Source: Prolixibacteraceae bacterium (lineage in GTDB: Bacteria > Bacteroidota > Bacteroidia > Bacteroidales > Prolixibacteraceae). From it: a stretch of 16,927 nucleotides of DNA. Below, one piece after another: positions 15,336 to 16,927 of the stretch. Location: contig JAGODU010000089.1 in assembly GCA_017998095.1 (NCBI GenBank), positions 1 to 16,927 of the forward strand, read 5' to 3'. The position numbers were made by a program, and so were the translations under genes. Numbering within the stretch: the first letter of the stretch is position 1; every line of letters begins with the position of its first letter. The notes below the pieces were generated by a model. It was not told the origin of the DNA. It searched no databases and saw nothing but the letters and a program-made list of their open reading frames with translations.

Positions 15336-16331
15336 TTACCCCAACTGCAGCATCCTTTCAATAGGCTTTCTTGCTTTTTCAATTACTTTTTCCGGAAGAA
15401 TTATCTCGGGCATCTCATTCTTTAAACACAGATATAACTTTTTCAATGAATTGAGTTTCATAAAACTACAATCGTTACATCCGCAGGTTGAATCAACGGA
15501 AGGTGCAGGAATGAATATTTTTTCAGGACAAGCCTTCTGCATCTGATGCAAAATGCCACTTTCAGTAGCAACTATAAACTTATTTGAATTACTGGTTTTT
15601 ATATATTTTAAAAGTCCTGCTGTAGATCCGATATAATTGGCAATAAGCAATAATGGCTTTTCACATTCAGGATGTGCTATCATTTCAGCATCAGGATGAG
15701 ATTTCATTAAATTTACAATTTTCTCAACTGAAAACTTTTCATGTACCATGCATGCCCCATCCCAAAGAACCATATCCCTTCCTGTTATTGAATTGATATA
15801 ATTTCCAAGGTTCTTATCAGGACCAAAAATAAGTTTCTCATTCTTTGGAAAGCTTTCAACAACTTTTACTGCGTTTGAAGATGTACAGACTATGTCAGTT
15901 TCTGTTTTTAAATCAGCAGTACAGTTGATATAACTTATTACCTTGTAACCGGGATACTTAATTTTGAATTGCCTGAATTTTTCTATAGGGGCCGATTCTG
16001 CCAAAGAGCATCCTGCTTTTAAATCAGGCAGGATTACTTTCTTTGATGGATTTATAATCTTTGCCGTTTCTGCCATGAAATGCACCCCGACAAAAACAAT
16101 TATGTCAGCATCAGTACGGGCTGCTTCCTGAGCAAGGGCAAGACTGTCGCCCACAAAATCAGAAATATCCTGAAGCTCAGCTTCAATATAATAATGCCCA
16201 AGGATTACTGCATTTTTTTCTTTCTTGAGTTTTAGTATTTCTTCCTTTAAATCAATGCCCGAAGAGATATCTTCATTATAAAATCCATCTCTACTGATTA
16301 TTTCTTCTATTTCTGATTTTTTTAAAGCCAT
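15336..16331 (-). CDS. nadA: Quinolinate synthase NadA
   Basis: NadA condenses iminoaspartate with dihydroxyacetone phosphate to make quinolinate in de novo NAD biosynthesis; it is a cytoplasmic, oxygen-sensitive [4Fe-4S] enzyme. The 331-aa protein has the diagnostic motifs: VILGHYY (42-48), DISDFVGDSLALAQEA (55-70), FVGVHFMAETAKI (80-92) and LPDLKAGCSLAE (101-112). Cluster ligands are expected at C108, C194 (DGACMVHE) and one of the C283-G-C285-N-D-C288 group; C288, followed by SFMKLN, best matches the family's third ligand. The extra cysteines resemble those proposed in some NadA enzymes for redox control. The length fits the shorter NadA class. nadB and nadC are not in the window. The 106-base gap to the propeller gene, which contains its own promoter-like box, suggests separate transcription. 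The identification is secure. Confidence 0.97.
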   Translation of the reverse strand: MALKKSEIEEIISRDGFYNEDISSGIDLKEEILKLKKEKNAVILGHYYIEAELQDISDFVGDSLALAQEAARTDADIIVFVGVHFMAETAKIINPSKKVILPDLKAGCSLAESAPIEKFRQFKIKYPGYKVISYINCTADLKTETDIVCTSSNAVKVVESFPKNEKLIFGPDKNLGNYINSITGRDMVLWDGACMVHEKFSVEKIVNLMKSHPDAEMIAHPECEKPLLLIANYIGSTAGLLKYIKTSNSNKFIVATESGILHQMQKACPEKIFIPAPSVDSTCGCNDCSFMKLNSLKKLYLCLKNEMPEIILPEKVIEKARKPIERMLQLG

Positions 16332-16412
16332 TTGTTAAGATTTATAAAGTAAAGTTAGTAAAATCACTTCATCATTTATTTTTAGATTGAAGATATTTTA
16401 CTCCGAATATTC

Positions 16413-16420
16413 CAAATTTA
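16413..16420 (-). promoter_or_regulatory. Candidate Bacteroidota -7 promoter box for nadA
   Basis: The - strand reads TAAATTTG, again an exact TAnnTTTG match and the same 8-mer seen before the propeller gene. It begins 13 bases after the stop of the upstream barrel gene and about 80 bases before the nadA ATG, leaving an A/T-rich leader of roughly 75 bases. No convincing -33 TTTG is visible. No hairpin terminator is seen between the barrel gene and nadA, so read-through is also possible. Confidence 0.42.
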
Positions 16421-16433
16421 TTTAAACTTAATA

Positions 16434-16927
16434 TTAGAATTTATATTTGATACCGGCTTTATAATAACCGGGATCTATTCCAAATTTTGGAGTACTAATT
16501 AATTTCTGGTTAATGAACTGCCTGGAATATTCAAAAAAGGATTTATAGTCTTCTTTGAATTCGTAACTAATACCAAAACCGGCTTCCCAGTACAAGTCTC
16601 TCTTTTCAGGTATTGTATAAACAGATTTTCCGATTAATATTTTTTTCTCCGATAAAGAAAAATTTCCAAAAACGTAAATATCTGTCTTATCCATCTTAAG
16701 TACAGGTTTTAAATGAACGCCGAGGCTGAAAAATGAATATTCTGGCTCTGCCCTGAAGGAAAAATAATCATTTTTATTATGAAAGGAATATTTTTTAAAA
16801 GGATTATAAAGAAAAGCATTATCACTTTTTTGAAAATTCTTGTATAAAAATGAAATATTAAAGTCCTCACTGATAATTCTTTCAAATGAGTAATTTACCT
16901 CAGGAATTAATTGTATTTCAGATACTT
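16434..16927 (-). CDS. C-terminal part of an outer-membrane beta-barrel-like protein, truncated by the window edge
   Basis: The frame is open from the stop at 16434 to the right edge; the Met at 16694 is internal, because the codons upstream of it continue without a stop. At least 163 residues are visible. They show alternating aromatic and polar residues in amphipathic strands, such as VNYSFERII, DYFSFRAEPEYSFFSLGVHLKP, DIYVFGNFSLS, WEAGFGISYEF and YKAGIKYKF. The protein ends in Phe, the usual C-terminal residue recognised by the Bam machinery. Turns are short and charged (EDYK, DKTD). It may be the end of a TonB-dependent receptor or another large barrel; the fragment does not say which. 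It shares strand with nadA and lies 102 bases upstream of it. No plug or signal sequence is visible. Confidence 0.7.
   Translation of the reverse strand, partial: VSEIQLIPEVNYSFERIISEDFNISFLYKNFQKSDNAFLYNPFKKYSFHNKNDYFSFRAEPEYSFFSLGVHLKPVLKMDKTDIYVFGNFSLSEKKILIGKSVYTIPEKRDLYWEAGFGISYEFKEDYKSFFEYSRQFINQKLISTPKFGIDPGYYKAGIKYKF

Noticed and set aside
15336..16331. nadA as part of a metabolic partner set with the propeller and glycosyltransferase
   Set aside because: NAD synthesis has no obvious link to these envelope genes, the gap is 106 bases with its own promoter-like box, and nadB/nadC are absent; adjacency is probably incidental.
1..16927. CRISPR arrays, tRNA/rRNA genes, insertion sequences and att sites
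   Set aside because: I looked for regular spaced repeats, cloverleaf-like segments, transposase or integrase coding and terminal inverted repeats and saw none; coding density leaves little room for them.

Overview
This window is low-G+C DNA that reads as Bacteroidota, probably a Bacteroidales-like relative, although the lineage cannot be fixed from this piece. The evidence is two SusC/SusD outer-membrane uptake pairs, surface-type lipoproteins with acidic residues after the lipid-carrying cysteine, genes without clear Shine-Dalgarno sequences, and matches to the Bacteroidota -7 promoter box TAnnTTTG. There are no RNA genes, insertion sequences, CRISPR arrays or prophage genes. No gene-free stretch is longer than about 110 bases.

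Left three quarters (3-12747, + strand): a tightly packed, probably single transcription unit in the order susC1 (5' end off the left edge), susD1, FAS1 lipoprotein A, FAS1 lipoprotein B, susC2, susD2. The gaps are mostly 1-70 bases. SusC proteins are TonB-dependent outer-membrane channels and SusD proteins are their lipoprotein lids. The two fasciclin-domain lipoproteins sit where an ordinary polysaccharide-utilisation locus would carry SusE/SusF-type surface binding proteins. No glycoside hydrolase, polysaccharide lyase, sulfatase, peptidase or regulator is visible, so the substrate is unknown. A strong hairpin at 12768-12804 ends the unit.

Right quarter (12780-16927, - strand, convergent with the first unit): reading leftward, the C-terminal half of an outer-membrane beta-barrel-like protein that runs off the right edge, then nadA (quinolinate synthase, NAD biosynthesis), then an exported eight-bladed PQQ-type beta-propeller protein, then a GT4 glycosyltransferase. 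The propeller and the glycosyltransferase are 35 bases apart and probably co-transcribed. A TAAATTTG box precedes both the propeller gene and nadA. The propeller promoter also has two 9-base direct repeats, spaced one helical turn apart, just upstream.

The most interesting part is the double SusCD system wrapped around two divergent FAS1 lipoproteins, each with its own uncharacterised C-terminal beta-rich domain. Second come the propeller-glycosyltransferase pair and its possible operator.
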